A stretch of DNA of 64,000 nucleotides from a virus. Every line of letters begins with the position of its first letter. Position 1 is the first letter of the stretch. The stretch covers positions 1-64,000 of IMG/VR virus record IMGVR_UViG_3300043410_001024. One strand, written 5' to 3'. A program made the position numbers and the translations under genes. The notes under the pieces are model-generated. The model was not told the origin of the DNA and made no database searches. It saw only the letters and a list, made by a program, of their open reading frames with translations. Shown here piece by piece: positions 49,184 to 61,600 of the stretch.

Positions 49184-52100
49184 TTATACTAAAAAGTATG
49201 ATAATGATAAAGGTGAACCATCGACCCCACCTATAAAATTAAATTTACTTGTTGCATTAATCTGTACACCTGTTGTGGTCGATATAGTGTTACCTGAAAC
49301 AAACACAGTACCAGCGGTTAATGTATTTACATTTAATGAACTACCGCCACCACCAATTTGACTATTAATGTATGATTTAATTGCCTTTTGTGTCGGTACT
49401 ATACTATCACTATTTAATGTAAAGTATGGGTCAGTTGAGAACGATGTAATCGTTGCACTTGTACCACCTAATGTTACCGAACCAATAGTTAATTGATTTA
49501 ACCCAGCAATGTTAAATGCATCAGCATTCAATGTTGCAACCCCAGTTGACTGTTGAACTGAGAATAAGTTCCCAACGTTAAAGTTACCATCTTGGTCAGT
49601 ACTAGTAAAGAATACGCGTCCACCACCAAATTGTACAGTTTGTTTAGTACTATCAACCGCTAAATTTGGTGTACCTGGGTAATTTGTATTTGCAATATTA
49701 CCTGTACCAATGTTCAAGAAGTCATGACCAGTTAATCTAACTTGGCTATATTTAATACGCATTGTTGCAGCTGTCGTATGAGTAGGTGCAAGTGCGGTTG
49801 TCATAGCCGGACTAACTTGTATTGTTGCATTATATGGTGCGATTCCACCGCCTGAACTTAAATAGTTTGTGATAGCAACGACTTTATATACGGTTGAATT
49901 ACCAGCGAATACAACATTTGAACCTGCAATTGGTTGACTTGTTAATCCTGATACGTTAATATAACTGCCAATTTGGTACATATCAGCATATCCATTACCG
50001 GTTACGGTGGCGGTTGATGATGCATATTGTGTTCCTCTATTGGTAAATGTTGGATTAGCTAATACACCAGTCCCAGTTCTAACTGTATATGTAAATGCTG
50101 TTGTTGCGTTTGGATCAGTAATAGTTAATGTTGGCGTTGAACCATAACTACTTCCTGGTTCAATAATTCTAAATTCACTAATAGCACCATTTGCTACTTT
50201 TACACGTCCTCTAGTTGTTGTACCAATATTTAAATAATATCCAGTTGTTGACGATTGTGGTAATAAAACCCATCTTGGTATATTATTAGGATTTCCAAAT
50301 ACAATCACAGAATTAGTTGAGCTTGGAATTGTTCTAGAAGTCCAAAATACCCCATCTTCGGATGTTTGAAAACTGGTTACTGCTCCTGTATAATTAATCC
50401 CTGCAAATATTCCTTGACCATATCCAAGTTTGTATGCACTGTCAGGATGTCTAGAATCGTACCAAGTAATACCATCAAAAGAGTATGCTGACCGTTCCGG
50501 TGCTACCGCTACAAATCGGCCATTACCGTATGTAACAGTTGACCAGTTAGCAACGCTAATAGTAGTCGCAGTCCAAGTTGCGCCGTCATTTGTTGAATAC
50601 GCTGCATAAGTTGAACTAAGTGCCATAGTGACCCATATTCCTGCACCGTAAGCTGGTGCTATCCAGTTAGCCGATACTACTGGTAAAGCGCCACCTGCTG
50701 TCCATGATACACCACCATTTGTTGAAATGTTGGTGGTTCCTGCGTATGCTACACCAACAAATATACCATTTCCGCTACCAAATGCATGTGATGTACCTGT
50801 TGTAAATGCACCACCTGCTGTCCACGATGTACCACCGTTTGTTGAATAACTTGTGATATTACCTGACCGTGCAATCCATGTGCCTACACCACTAACAACG
50901 CCATATTTAATATCCTGCCAAATAGCTGAAGAAGTTAACGCACCTCCTGCTGTCCAAGTAATACCGTCGGAACTAACTAATGTTGCCGTACCGGATGTTT
51001 CTGATACCGCTACATATTTTCCGCCTGCACCAACACCACTATATGTAAAGTTATTAATTACGCCAGTACCGCTAACTACGTTGGTTACTGTAATTGTAAT
51101 ATTATTAGTTGCGGTTCCACCTAAACTTGTTCCTGCAATTGTTAATGTATTACCAATTGCATATCCGGTACCACCAGAAACCAATGTTACTGCATATGCA
51201 ACACCAGTTCTTACAACTGTAAATGTTGCACTAGAACCCGCGCCACCTGTTACACCTACCGCTGCGTAAGTTCCATTTATATCCCCATATGCGGCGCTTG
51301 ACCAAGCGTTTGATGTAATGGTTGTTGCAGTTGCGGAATACGCAGGAGCACTAAATTTAATTCTTGGTTCAATGGTATAAGTGGTTGTAACATCTAACGC
51401 GGATGCAATAGATGTACCAGAAACAGCATGATCCCATCCTGCTGCGTGTACTGTTACAGTTTGTGATGATGTATCACTTGAAATATCAAATACTGTTCCA
51501 GCAGCAATTGTACTAATACTAAATTGTGTGGTACTTGAAATAGTTTTAACGTAATATAAAGTATTCGCTGAAATATTAGCAAGTGCTGCACCAAAATAAA
51601 TCGGCATGTTTGCGGTTAACGTACTCGTACTTGCAACTGTGATTAAGTCCGAACTTGCAGTTGTAGCAGTTGCGGTCATATCAGGGAAACTTTCTTTCGC
51701 AACTAACGCAATTTTTGAACCTGAGTTGTAACTTACAATGTAACCACTTTGTCCAGCACCAGCGCCACCATTTAACTGAATTCTCATACCGGTATATGCA
51801 GAACTAATTGCACTATCAGTTGCCGCAATGGTGATTTGTGTTGTATTACCAGCTTGTCCAGTATTTGATGTTGTTACATAGTTTGCACCATTTGTTAATA
51901 AACGAGTTTCATATACAGCATTATCTCTAAATTCATTACCAACTGTTGTAACGCCGTAACCAGTACCAACGAATGAGTAAGTTGCGGTATTATATCCGGT
52001 ACCAGCATTTAAGTATTCAACACGATAAATTTTATCAACCGCATTAGTTACAACATTTGAAATAATTGCTTGACTAGAACGATTGTTAACGGTCGCGGTC

Positions 52101-55100
52101 AATGCTGTTTCAGATGAATCAACTCCCTCCGCAACAGTACCGTATGTACCGTAAGAACTATTACCATTTGTTGCACGAATTTTACCACCATTTTCAGCTA
52201 GGTAACCAATATGTCCGTAGTATGAAAATACCGATACCAATTCAGTCAATGCATTCGTACCTGTACACCACACACCGATACCATCACTTATAATTTGTGT
52301 AAAATCATTAGCAACAATTGAACGATTTCCACCGTTATGCAAAGTACCGTCAATTTTTAATCCAGTACAAGCAGTACCAAAAGTGGTTACATTTTGAATA
52401 TATGGACTGCGAGACGTAATCCAAGCACGCGAATCTGCGGTACCCCATCCTGGGTCTAAACTAACATAAGCACCAGCGGTTGGACGTTGTGTTCCATATG
52501 CATTAGCAGTTCCTAAAGTTCCAGATAATCCTTGTACAGTTAAGTTACGAATACCAGTTGCATTACGCACATAGAACATATCTTCTAATACTGATGTTTG
52601 TACGCTCCGTCTATAATAACGAGCCGCCAATAATGTTCTATAGTTTCCAGTATAAACTAGATCGTATTTCATTGCGTTAACTAATTCTCTAACGTCACGC
52701 GCACAAGCGGTGGAATCATATGATAATTTTATAGTAAACGACATTCCAGAGGTTGCTGACCATGTCAACGCTGTACCACCAGAGGTTGCCGCAACAGTGA
52801 TAACATTAGCTGCCGAGGTTTTAACATAGTATACAGTTCCGACCACGATACCTGATGCGCCAACGGTTCCGCTAAACACAACTGGCATACCGACCGCAAA
52901 GTTAGTTGAACTTGCAACGGTAATATTACCATTAGTCGCGGTTGCTGACACGGTTGTGCTGTATGTATAATTTGTATACGCAACAGCTTCTTGAGCCAAG
53001 AATTCTTTATTTGCTTCTAATACTTCAACCGCGTCATAGTATGCTTGTGTTGCGGTTGGTGTGACAGTACCAGTTAAAGATGGTGCTGAACCAGAACTAT
53101 TAATGTAATAGTTAATATAATCTTTATAATTAGTAAATAACGCAACAGCTGCCGTACCCACAGTTGAATTACTTGCTGGGCGGGTGGTAACTGGTGTTAA
53201 CGCATTTCCAGAGGTTGGGGTCACTGTTAAATTTTGTACCAAATTTGAGATAATAGCACTTAATCTGGTTACTGCGGCTAAACTATATGTTGTATCAGTT
53301 GTTGCAATTGCTGTACTTTTTGGTCTAATATTTGATGAACGTAATTCGTCACCAACTAACGCGGTGTTAGCAGGTACAATAATTGGCAATGTTTCATAGT
53401 AGATACCAGTTTTTACAAAAATTGTATAAGTTGTATTAACAACCGCTGGAATATTAGTATTAACACCTGCAGTAATTGCATCGGTGATAACTTTAACTAA
53501 GTTTGTTACTAATGTGGTAACACCAGATTCCAATGTTTTTGTCGAATCACTAACACGAGTTACAGTTGCTTGATATGTTGTACCAGGTGCAGTGTTTGCA
53601 ATAACGGCATTAATTACTGATACCATTTGATTGTATCCAGCAACGTCTTGTGTTTTTTGGTTAGTCAACTGTGTATATGTTCCACCAACATAAGCTTGGG
53701 CGGCGGCCACTGAACGAGCATTACCACCGTGTGATAAGTCGTAAACTAATGCATCGATTACATAACCAATATCTCGTTCACAAGTTGCTTGAACGTAAGA
53801 GAATCCTGCAAATGGTGCGATACTATTTGTAACTTGATAGTTAATCCATGCGATTACTTCTTTTTGGATATAACTTCTGTTTCTTGCCAGTAAATAAGAA
53901 CCATTTGGATTTAATGCCCCTCTTTCAACTTGTTCGGTTGCATAACGTACAGTTAACCAAGGACGATCTAGGGTAACACCATAATCTGGTGCTGGGTTAT
54001 TTACACCGGCGGGACTAACATAATATACTTGGTCAATAACACCAAAGTAGCTCCACGATGGAACTAATGATGACGAAACTTTTAAAATTTGTCCAGCGGC
54101 ACCAACAGCTAATCTTGCTGGTCCAGATTGACTCATATAAGGAATATCACCAGTGGTGGTTAACACAGAGGTTGATGAACCAGCTGATAATACGTTCCAA
54201 TATGTACCAGTTGAATCGTTATCTGGTCTGTTTATAGTAGCACCGGTATGCGCCAAAATACAAATATAAGAGTTTGCACCAAATGATACTGAGTCGCCAG
54301 CAACATATCCAGTCGAGGTTGCCCAAGTTGCAGCATACCCAGTCGCGGTAATAGTTGCAATTGCACTACCAGAAATTGTGGCAATTGTAATTAAGATATC
54401 GTTAAATGGACTTAACCCACCAACTTGTGTACCTAAAATTTTAATAGTGGTCGATGCGCTATAGCCAGTACCGGGTGCATTCAAGGTAACTGAATACGAT
54501 GTACCGACAGTGCTTACGTTAAATGTGGCACTGTTACCTGTTGCTGTTACGTTAGTTCCAGCCACAGCGGTATATGATTTATTAACGTTTGCCCATTTAA
54601 TACCAGAATTCAATCGTGACCAATATGTTAAATTAGGAGGTGTATTACCTGAACTTGATGTATGGTCTAAAACGGCAACATAAGTGTATCCACCTAGTCT
54701 TGTAACATTACCAACTTGATAAGATTGTGCGGCTGCCCAATCACCAATAAAGTTAAATCCAGTGGTAAATAATCCCCAGTTCGAGGTGCTTGTAGACGGA
54801 ATTGCGTTGCTGTTTATTGTTTTACTAATATAAGAATACCCGCCATACCCAACGATGTCACCTGGTTGATAAGTTGTAGCACTCGACCATGTATTCTCGT
54901 AAGTCAACCCTTCGATAAATCTTGCCCAGTTTGCCTCAATAAATGATGCACTTGACGTATGATAGGTTGTACAAATCCAAACATCTGCGCCAAAATTAAC
55001 TAAGTCATTAGCTTTATATCTAACAGAGCTACCACTCCATTGACCTAAGTAATCAAACCCTTTGTGGTATACATCCCAGTACCCAATATTAGTTTCTAAT

Positions 55101-55582
55101 CCCAATGTTGCGGTTGCAGCTGAAACGTGATTGGTGTTACAAACGTATACAATACCCCCATATTTTACTACTTCATTTACTCTGTATTTTGTTGACGTTG
55201 TCCACGTTGATTGCCATTTAAATCCGGTGGCATATACATCCCAACTACTTGCATTGGCGTCTAAACCTAATGCGGTGGTTGCAGCTGATGTATGTGTTGA
55301 TGTACAAATATATAATTTTCCACCATATTTCACTACATCATTTAATCGATAGTATGTATTAATAGTCCAATCTGACATCCATGCAGTACCATCAGATACC
55401 TGGTTCCATCGTGTTGGAACGTTACTAATATCTGTAGTAAAATCTGCAGAGCTGGTATGCCCAACGATACATACGTATGTTTTACCACCATTTCTAACAA
55501 TATCGTCTTTTAAATATGCGGTTGAAGCTGCCCAAGCGCCCTTCCATATAAAACGTATTCTACCTAATTTAAATTCAGCCAT
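49184..55582 (-). CDS. Giant tail-fibre/surface protein A, 2132 aa
   Basis: The N-terminal part has seven repeats of about 50 residues with the pattern W...W..ST.Y...D.V.YGG..Y.C...HTS, like small carbohydrate-binding (CBM5/12-type) modules. A pectate-lyase-like beta-helix start follows (DRPWLTVRYATEQV, IFVKTGIYYETLPI) with helical inserts (CERDIGYVIDALVYDLSHGG, CARDVRELVNAMKYDL). The conserved core has NDFTQIISDGIGVWCTG, VFSYYGHIGYLAENGGKIRA and NGNSSYGTYGTVAEG. About six Asp-box repeats (STNGGTSWTAGG, SFDGITW) suggest a beta-propeller. The C-terminal domain carries VFFTSTDQDGNFNVGNLFSV and DSIVPTQKAIKSYI. Cyanophage-like; host surface binding or degradation is inferred. Confidence 0.82.
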   Translation of the reverse strand: MAEFKLGRIRFIWKGAWAASTAYLKDDIVRNGGKTYVCIVGHTSSADFTTDISNVPTRWNQVSDGTAWMSDWTINTYYRLNDVVKYGGKLYICTSTHTSAATTALGLDANASSWDVYATGFKWQSTWTTSTKYRVNEVVKYGGIVYVCNTNHVSAATATLGLETNIGYWDVYHKGFDYLGQWSGSSVRYKANDLVNFGADVWICTTYHTSSASFIEANWARFIEGLTYENTWSSATTYQPGDIVGYGGYSYISKTINSNAIPSTSTSNWGLFTTGFNFIGDWAAAQSYQVGNVTRLGGYTYVAVLDHTSSSGNTPPNLTYWSRLNSGIKWANVNKSYTAVAGTNVTATGNSATFNVSTVGTSYSVTLNAPGTGYSASTTIKILGTQVGGLSPFNDILITIATISGSAIATITATGYAATWATSTGYVAGDSVSFGANSYICILAHTGATINRPDNDSTGTYWNVLSAGSSTSVLTTTGDIPYMSQSGPARLAVGAAGQILKVSSSLVPSWSYFGVIDQVYYVSPAGVNNPAPDYGVTLDRPWLTVRYATEQVERGALNPNGSYLLARNRSYIQKEVIAWINYQVTNSIAPFAGFSYVQATCERDIGYVIDALVYDLSHGGNARSVAAAQAYVGGTYTQLTNQKTQDVAGYNQMVSVINAVIANTAPGTTYQATVTRVSDSTKTLESGVTTLVTNLVKVITDAITAGVNTNIPAVVNTTYTIFVKTGIYYETLPIIVPANTALVGDELRSSNIRPKSTAIATTDTTYSLAAVTRLSAIISNLVQNLTVTPTSGNALTPVTTRPASNSTVGTAAVALFTNYKDYINYYINSSGSAPSLTGTVTPTATQAYYDAVEVLEANKEFLAQEAVAYTNYTYSTTVSATATNGNITVASSTNFAVGMPVVFSGTVGASGIVVGTVYYVKTSAANVITVAATSGGTALTWSATSGMSFTIKLSYDSTACARDVRELVNAMKYDLVYTGNYRTLLAARYYRRSVQTSVLEDMFYVRNATGIRNLTVQGLSGTLGTANAYGTQRPTAGAYVSLDPGWGTADSRAWITSRSPYIQNVTTFGTACTGLKIDGTLHNGGNRSIVANDFTQIISDGIGVWCTGTNALTELVSVFSYYGHIGYLAENGGKIRATNGNSSYGTYGTVAEGVDSSETALTATVNNRSSQAIISNVVTNAVDKIYRVEYLNAGTGYNTATYSFVGTGYGVTTVGNEFRDNAVYETRLLTNGANYVTTSNTGQAGNTTQITIAATDSAISSAYTGMRIQLNGGAGAGQSGYIVSYNSGSKIALVAKESFPDMTATATTASSDLITVASTSTLTANMPIYFGAALANISANTLYYVKTISSTTQFSISTIAAGTVFDISSDTSSQTVTVHAAGWDHAVSGTSIASALDVTTTYTIEPRIKFSAPAYSATATTITSNAWSSAAYGDINGTYAAVGVTGGAGSSATFTVVRTGVAYAVTLVSGGTGYAIGNTLTIAGTSLGGTATNNITITVTNVVSGTGVINNFTYSGVGAGGKYVAVSETSGTATLVSSDGITWTAGGALTSSAIWQDIKYGVVSGVGTWIARSGNITSYSTNGGTSWTAGGAFTTGTSHAFGSGNGIFVGVAYAGTTNISTNGGVSWTAGGALPVVSANWIAPAYGAGIWVTMALSSTYAAYSTNDGATWTATTISVANWSTVTYGNGRFVAVAPERSAYSFDGITWYDSRHPDSAYKLGYGQGIFAGINYTGAVTSFQTSEDGVFWTSRTIPSSTNSVIVFGNPNNIPRWVLLPQSSTTGYYLNIGTTTRGRVKVANGAISEFRIIEPGSSYGSTPTLTITDPNATTAFTYTVRTGTGVLANPTFTNRGTQYASSTATVTGNGYADMYQIGSYINVSGLTSQPIAGSNVVFAGNSTVYKVVAITNYLSSGGGIAPYNATIQVSPAMTTALAPTHTTAATMRIKYSQVRLTGHDFLNIGTGNIANTNYPGTPNLAVDSTKQTVQFGGGRVFFTSTDQDGNFNVGNLFSVQQSTGVATLNADAFNIAGLNQLTIGSVTLGGTSATITSFSTDPYFTLNSDSIVPTQKAIKSYINSQIGGGGSSLNVNTLTAGTVFVSGNTISTTTGVQINATSKFNFIGGVDGSPLSLSYFLV

Positions 55583-55613
55583 TTAGCTACTCCAAAAATC
55601 TTTGTTGTTTTTA

Positions 55614-55621
55614 TATTTATC
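55614..55621 (-). promoter_or_regulatory. Late-type box GATAAATA
   Basis: Minus-strand GATAAATA 31 nt before the ATG at 55582, with GGAG between, in the 50-bp gap separating the two giant fibre genes. Confidence 0.5.
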
Positions 55622-55632
55622 TGTTATCATAA

Positions 55633-58600
55633 TTACGTCCAGCTTTGCTTAAAATAATTCATTGCTAACATGGTACCAGTAACACCGTTTTTGAAATTCA
55701 TTTTATTGTTAATCTTAACGGCACCAGAGGTAGTTGAACCAATTTTATATGGTCCAATTTGAACAGTACCTGCGGTAAGAACTGATGTTTGTGCGTTAGC
55801 GCCGCCAGCACTAATCGCTCTAGCAACATATGTTTTAATCGCACGTTCAGTTGGAACAATACTATCACTATTTGCAACAAAATAGGAATCAGTTGAAAAT
55901 TGGGAAATTGATACTTGGTTTACACCAACTTGTACTCCACCTAATGATAAAGATGTTATTCCATTTAAGTTAAATAAATCAGCTGAAACAGTAACAATAC
56001 CAGTTGCCTGTTGTACACCAAACAATCCACCAACATTAAAGTTACCATCTTGGTCAGTTGAGGTTACGAATACTCGACCTAGGTTATTTTCTTGAACTTG
56101 CTTAAATGATGCGGCGGTTGTAACATCAACATTTGGATAATTAGTGGTTGTTTTATTACCAGTACCAATTAATAAAAAGTCATGACCAGTTAATCTTACT
56201 TGGCTGTATTTCTGTCTAATAGATACCGATGTACCGTGAACCGGTGTTAATGCACGATCAATAGCTGGGCTAATCTGAAGTGTGTATGATGAGAATATAT
56301 CAGTAGGTGGGGTGAAATTCTTGGTATATCTTGCAAAATTTGATATTCTCAAATTATCCATATAACCAACAAATCCTAAACTTGTACCACCGACTCTATC
56401 AAGTTTTAATGAGGTGGTTGATAATGCCCCCATACTTCCATATTCTATACCGTTTACAAACACACGAATCGTATTACCATATTTAACAACAGCATAATGC
56501 GCCCATTGGTTGATGGTATCCGGTATTGTAAACATACCAGTAACATCAGCTAATTGTACCCGCCAAGTTGTACTATTTCCATACCATCCGATAGCTTCTG
56601 AACCAGCAACTTGGGTAACCATAGTATAACTACCGCCAGCCACAGCTGTTCTTTTTAACCACACCTCCCAAGTAAAATCACTAGAAATAGTAATTTGTGT
56701 AAATGCAAAATTGCCACCAATCGGTGGGAAATATAAAGATCCCGAACCAGTGTATTTTTCGGCATTACTAACAGTCACTCGATCAACAATATTACTCATT
56801 GATACTTGCGATAATGAATGATCAAGTAAATCATCGCCAGTTAAAAATAGCACAACATTACTAAAATATGGGTCAGGGGGTGTTGCCGACACGCTAACGA
56901 CTTTATATTTTGTTGAATCATTAGCAACCACTAAACTTGAACCCAAACTAGGTTGATAAGTTAGATTACTAACGGTTAAGTATTTTGATGTTTGATTTAT
57001 GTCCGCATACCCACTTCCACCGATAATTTTACAAGTGGTGGTCGATGTTTGATATTTGGACCCACGCGAGATAAACGACGGGTTGCCTAAAACACCGTTA
57101 CCCGTGCGACAAGTTAGCACCGCTGCGGTTGTTGCATTTGGATCTGTAATTGTTACCACTGCTGAACCAGCTGTATATCCTTGCATATAAACTGATGCAA
57201 CTGTTTGAGATACATTAACCGTGTAACTATTCCCAGCTATACCGGTTGCGGCAGCAGTTTGACTGATATTAATGGTATATCTTATTCCAGAAATAATTGT
57301 CGAAGTTTGGGTAACTGATGCACTTACAGTCCAAGTACTGTTAATACCAGCCCCACTAATATTTGAAACTATATACGTTCCAGTTGGGATAGCACCGCCG
57401 GTGAGTGTCATACCTGCATATATAACCCCGGACGTCATTGCTGATACTGTAAGTGTGGTACCAGATATAGAACCTGTAAATATAGCTGAATCAGAACCAG
57501 TAATTGTAGAACCAGACACAATCCCGTTTCCAGATAGTACAAGTCCAGTTGTAATGATTCCACTAGTAATATTTGTAATAGTTAAACTAAAATTAGATAT
57601 GAAACCAACGAAAGTTGCACTATTCTGAGCTGTTATTGATGTATTTGCTGAAATATTACCATACGCACCACCCAATAACATTCCAACAAGCGGATTGGTT
57701 AACGAGCTAACCGATGTTACTGATAACGTTGTTCCGGTAATACTTCCTGTAAATTGTGATATTGACGGATCAGATAGATATCCACTACCAGGATTCCATA
57801 GTTTAATACCACCAATCTTTCCTGATGCGGTAATTACTCTACCAACAGCTGGGGTTCCCAACGTAATAGCTTGGGTATTACCAGTCGTATCAATAACAAT
57901 GGCGGTTGGTACATTTGAAATAGAACCAATGGCGACATTATTCCATAGGTTATTTGGTAATGTTTGTAATACCCATACAATACCGTCCGTACTGGTTGCT
58001 GAATTAACTGAATTAGATATAGCAAAGAACATACCGTGATTATAGGTGATATTCGTCCATGCTGCACTAATAGGCAATGTTGACGCAACCCATGTAATTC
58101 CATCTAATGAGTATACAGCATTGGTTCCACTATTTGCGATTGCAACAAATCTACCGTTACCATATATTAAACTTGCCCAAGTTGCGGTCGTTGGTAATGT
58201 TACTGTGTCCCATGTTATTTCAGTTGCCGAATATGAAACTTGGTTTGTATTCCCAGATGCGAATGAAACATATATACCAGCACCATACGCAATAGGACCG
58301 CCAGCAACGGATGGTGAACCCAACGCGGTCCATGTTATTCCATTAGTCGATGTAAGCAATTCAGTGGTACTGTTGGTTGATGAATATCCTAGTGACTGAA
58401 TATACGCGGATGCAGATGAACCTATTTCAAGCTGTACACCCCAGAAATATATACCAGATACACCATCTCCTAAAAATCCATAATTACCGTTTGACAGATA
58501 TAATGCAATATAAGTGGCTGTGACATTTAACGTAAAGGTAAAAGAGCATCTATACCAACCATTATCAAGTGGCGTTACCGAATAAGAAAGCGGTGTTCCT

Positions 58601-61600
58601 TCACCAGGATTAAAGTCCATCGTTGCTGTTAACGACGATAAATTAAAATCAGCAACAACCGAACCATTAACACTCAATCTAAAACGTTTTGATGCATAAT
58701 CATCACTTTTTACAAATACCGATGCGGTATATGGGACGTTATCAGTAATAGAATAGTATCCAGATTGAATGTAGTGAGTAGATGTAACTGCGGTAGCAAC
58801 AACTTTATCAGCGGTCATATTACCATCAGGTGCGATAGCAGCATTTGAGACAACCGTGGTCTGTGATAGGGTTGGCCATCTAGTGGCGTTGGCCAAATCC
58901 TCAGATCTTCCTGTTATATTAGTTCTGGTTGCATTAAAACTGACAAATGCAACTTTAGATCCTGCAGCAATAATTGGCGTGTTTGAACCCGACGGCCGCA
59001 ACGTTCCACTGGTCCATACCATCCCATCCGTTGAATATCCGTATACATTTCCAGAATTATTGATGGCAACGAATGTGTTAGATGCACCCGCAAATGCGAC
59101 CGTTGGCGAATTGAATCCCACTGTTCCAGTCCCAGTTGCCCACGAACTACCAGTGGTTGAGTATGCCATAACCCCAGAAGCGATTCCGCCAACCGTGACA
59201 AATTTACCATTACCATATGCAATTGCCGAGGTATTAGCAGCAGAACTAGTTGCGGTTAATGTAATTGGTGGTGTTGAGAAAGTAACACGCGGTTCGATAC
59301 TGTATACAGTTGTTGAATCCAATACGGATGCAATAGTTGTTCCAGGAATAACATGATCCCATCCAGCAATACCAGTGCTTTCTTTATAAATAGTTGCAAC
59401 TTTACTAACAGAATTATATGATTGAATATATCCATATTGTCCCACCCCAGTACCGCTGGTTATAATAATTCTCATACCAACGTAATTCGCTGAGGTTCTT
59501 TGATCATTGGATGCAATAGTAATAGTTGTTGATGTACCGCTTTGTGCTTGGTTCCCACCAGTAAGGTACCCATTACCACCTGCACTATATGTGGAACCAG
59601 TAACAAATGCTTCGAATATTGCATTATCTCTAAATTCATCAAACAGAACCGATACACCAGTACCAGCACCGCTAAATGTTGCATATGGCTGCGATTGTAA
59701 TGAATATCCTTGTCCAGCATTTGAATATTCTAACACTAAAATTTTATCTTGTGCCTGTCCTGCAAAGGATGACGCAACTTGTGCATTTTGGGTTCTATTG
59801 TTAACCGCACCAATTAATGGGCTTTCATTTGGGTCATATCCTTCAGCAACTGTACCGTAAGTACCATAAGAACTATTACCGTTAGTTGCACGAATTTTCC
59901 CACCATTTTCAGACAAGTAACCAATGTGGCCATAATACGAAAATACGGATACCAATTCGGTCAAGGCTCCACTACCGGTACACCAAACACCAATCCCATC
60001 ACTTAAAATTTGTGTAAAATCGTTTGCAACAACTGAACGATTACCACCATTGTGTAATGTACTATCGACTTTTAAACCAACACATCCTGACCCAAATGTA
60101 GATACATTTTGAACATATGGTGATTTCGTGGTAATCCAAACTGATGAATCAGTCGGTCCTGTACCTGGGTCTAAACTAACATATGCACCAGCGGTTGGGC
60201 GGCTTGTGCCATATGAATTGGCTGCACCTAATGTTCCTGATAAACCAGATAAGGTCATATTTCTAATTCCAGAACCATTTCTAACATAGAACATATTTGA
60301 TGTTGTGTATCCACTTGCTGGCTGGACTACTGTGCTTCTAATTTCATCGCCAACTAATTCTAATCCAGCAACCACCGTAATTGGTAATATTTCACTGTAA
60401 GTACCAGTTTTAATAAACAAGGTTGCACTTGGTACATTTAAACTTGCAATATAATCACACGCATATTTTATTGTTTTAAACGGTTGGTCTAAAGTGGTTC
60501 CTTTTGTTGTTGCATCGGTACCAGTTGGTGCCACGTAAAATACATTAGAGGTTACACCAAATTTTTCCCAATATGGCAATGTATTTGATTTATAAGTGGT
60601 TCCATCCGCACCTATATGAACTGGAATATATGTACTTTGGTATGTTATCGTGTCACCAGTTGCCGTCATTGGTTCATTAACCGCACCACTAATCAATAAA
60701 TTCCAATATGTGTTAGTCGTATCGGCAATCGGGTTATTACTAGAACTTGAGGTGTGCTTTAAAATACATCTATAGGTCGATGTATTATACGAGACTAAAT
60801 CACCAAGTACATATGTATTATTAGCGAGCCACGCGCCATGCCATTCATTACCGGATATAACTAAAGTCCAAAAGCCAGTATTAGTTGTTTCTGTATTTAA
60901 ATTATCTAAAATACAAACATATAGCTGTCCATTACGTCTTACCACATCACCAACATAATACTGAATGGATGATACCCAATCCCCTTTAATTCTAAACCCG
61001 GTGGTTAATAATGTCCAGTCAGATGGGCTAGCACTCGGAACTGCATCAGTATTATGAGTTTTACTAATATAATTGTAGCCGCCGTAACCAACGATATCAC
61101 CGGGAGCATAATTGTATGTTATAATTTCAATAAACTGTATTTGTATCAATGATGCTATAGTTGTTGCATTAATAGTGTTTAACCTAATATCAATACCTTC
61201 TTCTATTATAAATTTATAGATAGTACCATTGAATTGTACAATATCATTATGTCTATACCATACACTTGGTAACCACTCACTAGGAGAAAGTGAGGTAGAA
61301 GAAAGCCAGGCGTCTCTAAATTTTACACCTGGTACATATAACGTCCAGTTAATTGTTTGAAATGTTGCAATAGAGGTGTGGTCGGTTGTACATAACCAAA
61401 TATCAGCACCGTACTTTACAATGTCTTTAGCTTTATAAACAGTTGATGCAGTCCAAGTGTATTTGTAATCTATACCTTGAGTAACAATTTCCCATCCCCA
61501 ACTTGGAAACCCAATTAGTGGGTCTGCCTGATGCGTAACTATACATCTATAAATAGTTCCGCCATATCTTGTAATATCGCCTTTTTGGTATGCAGTAGTA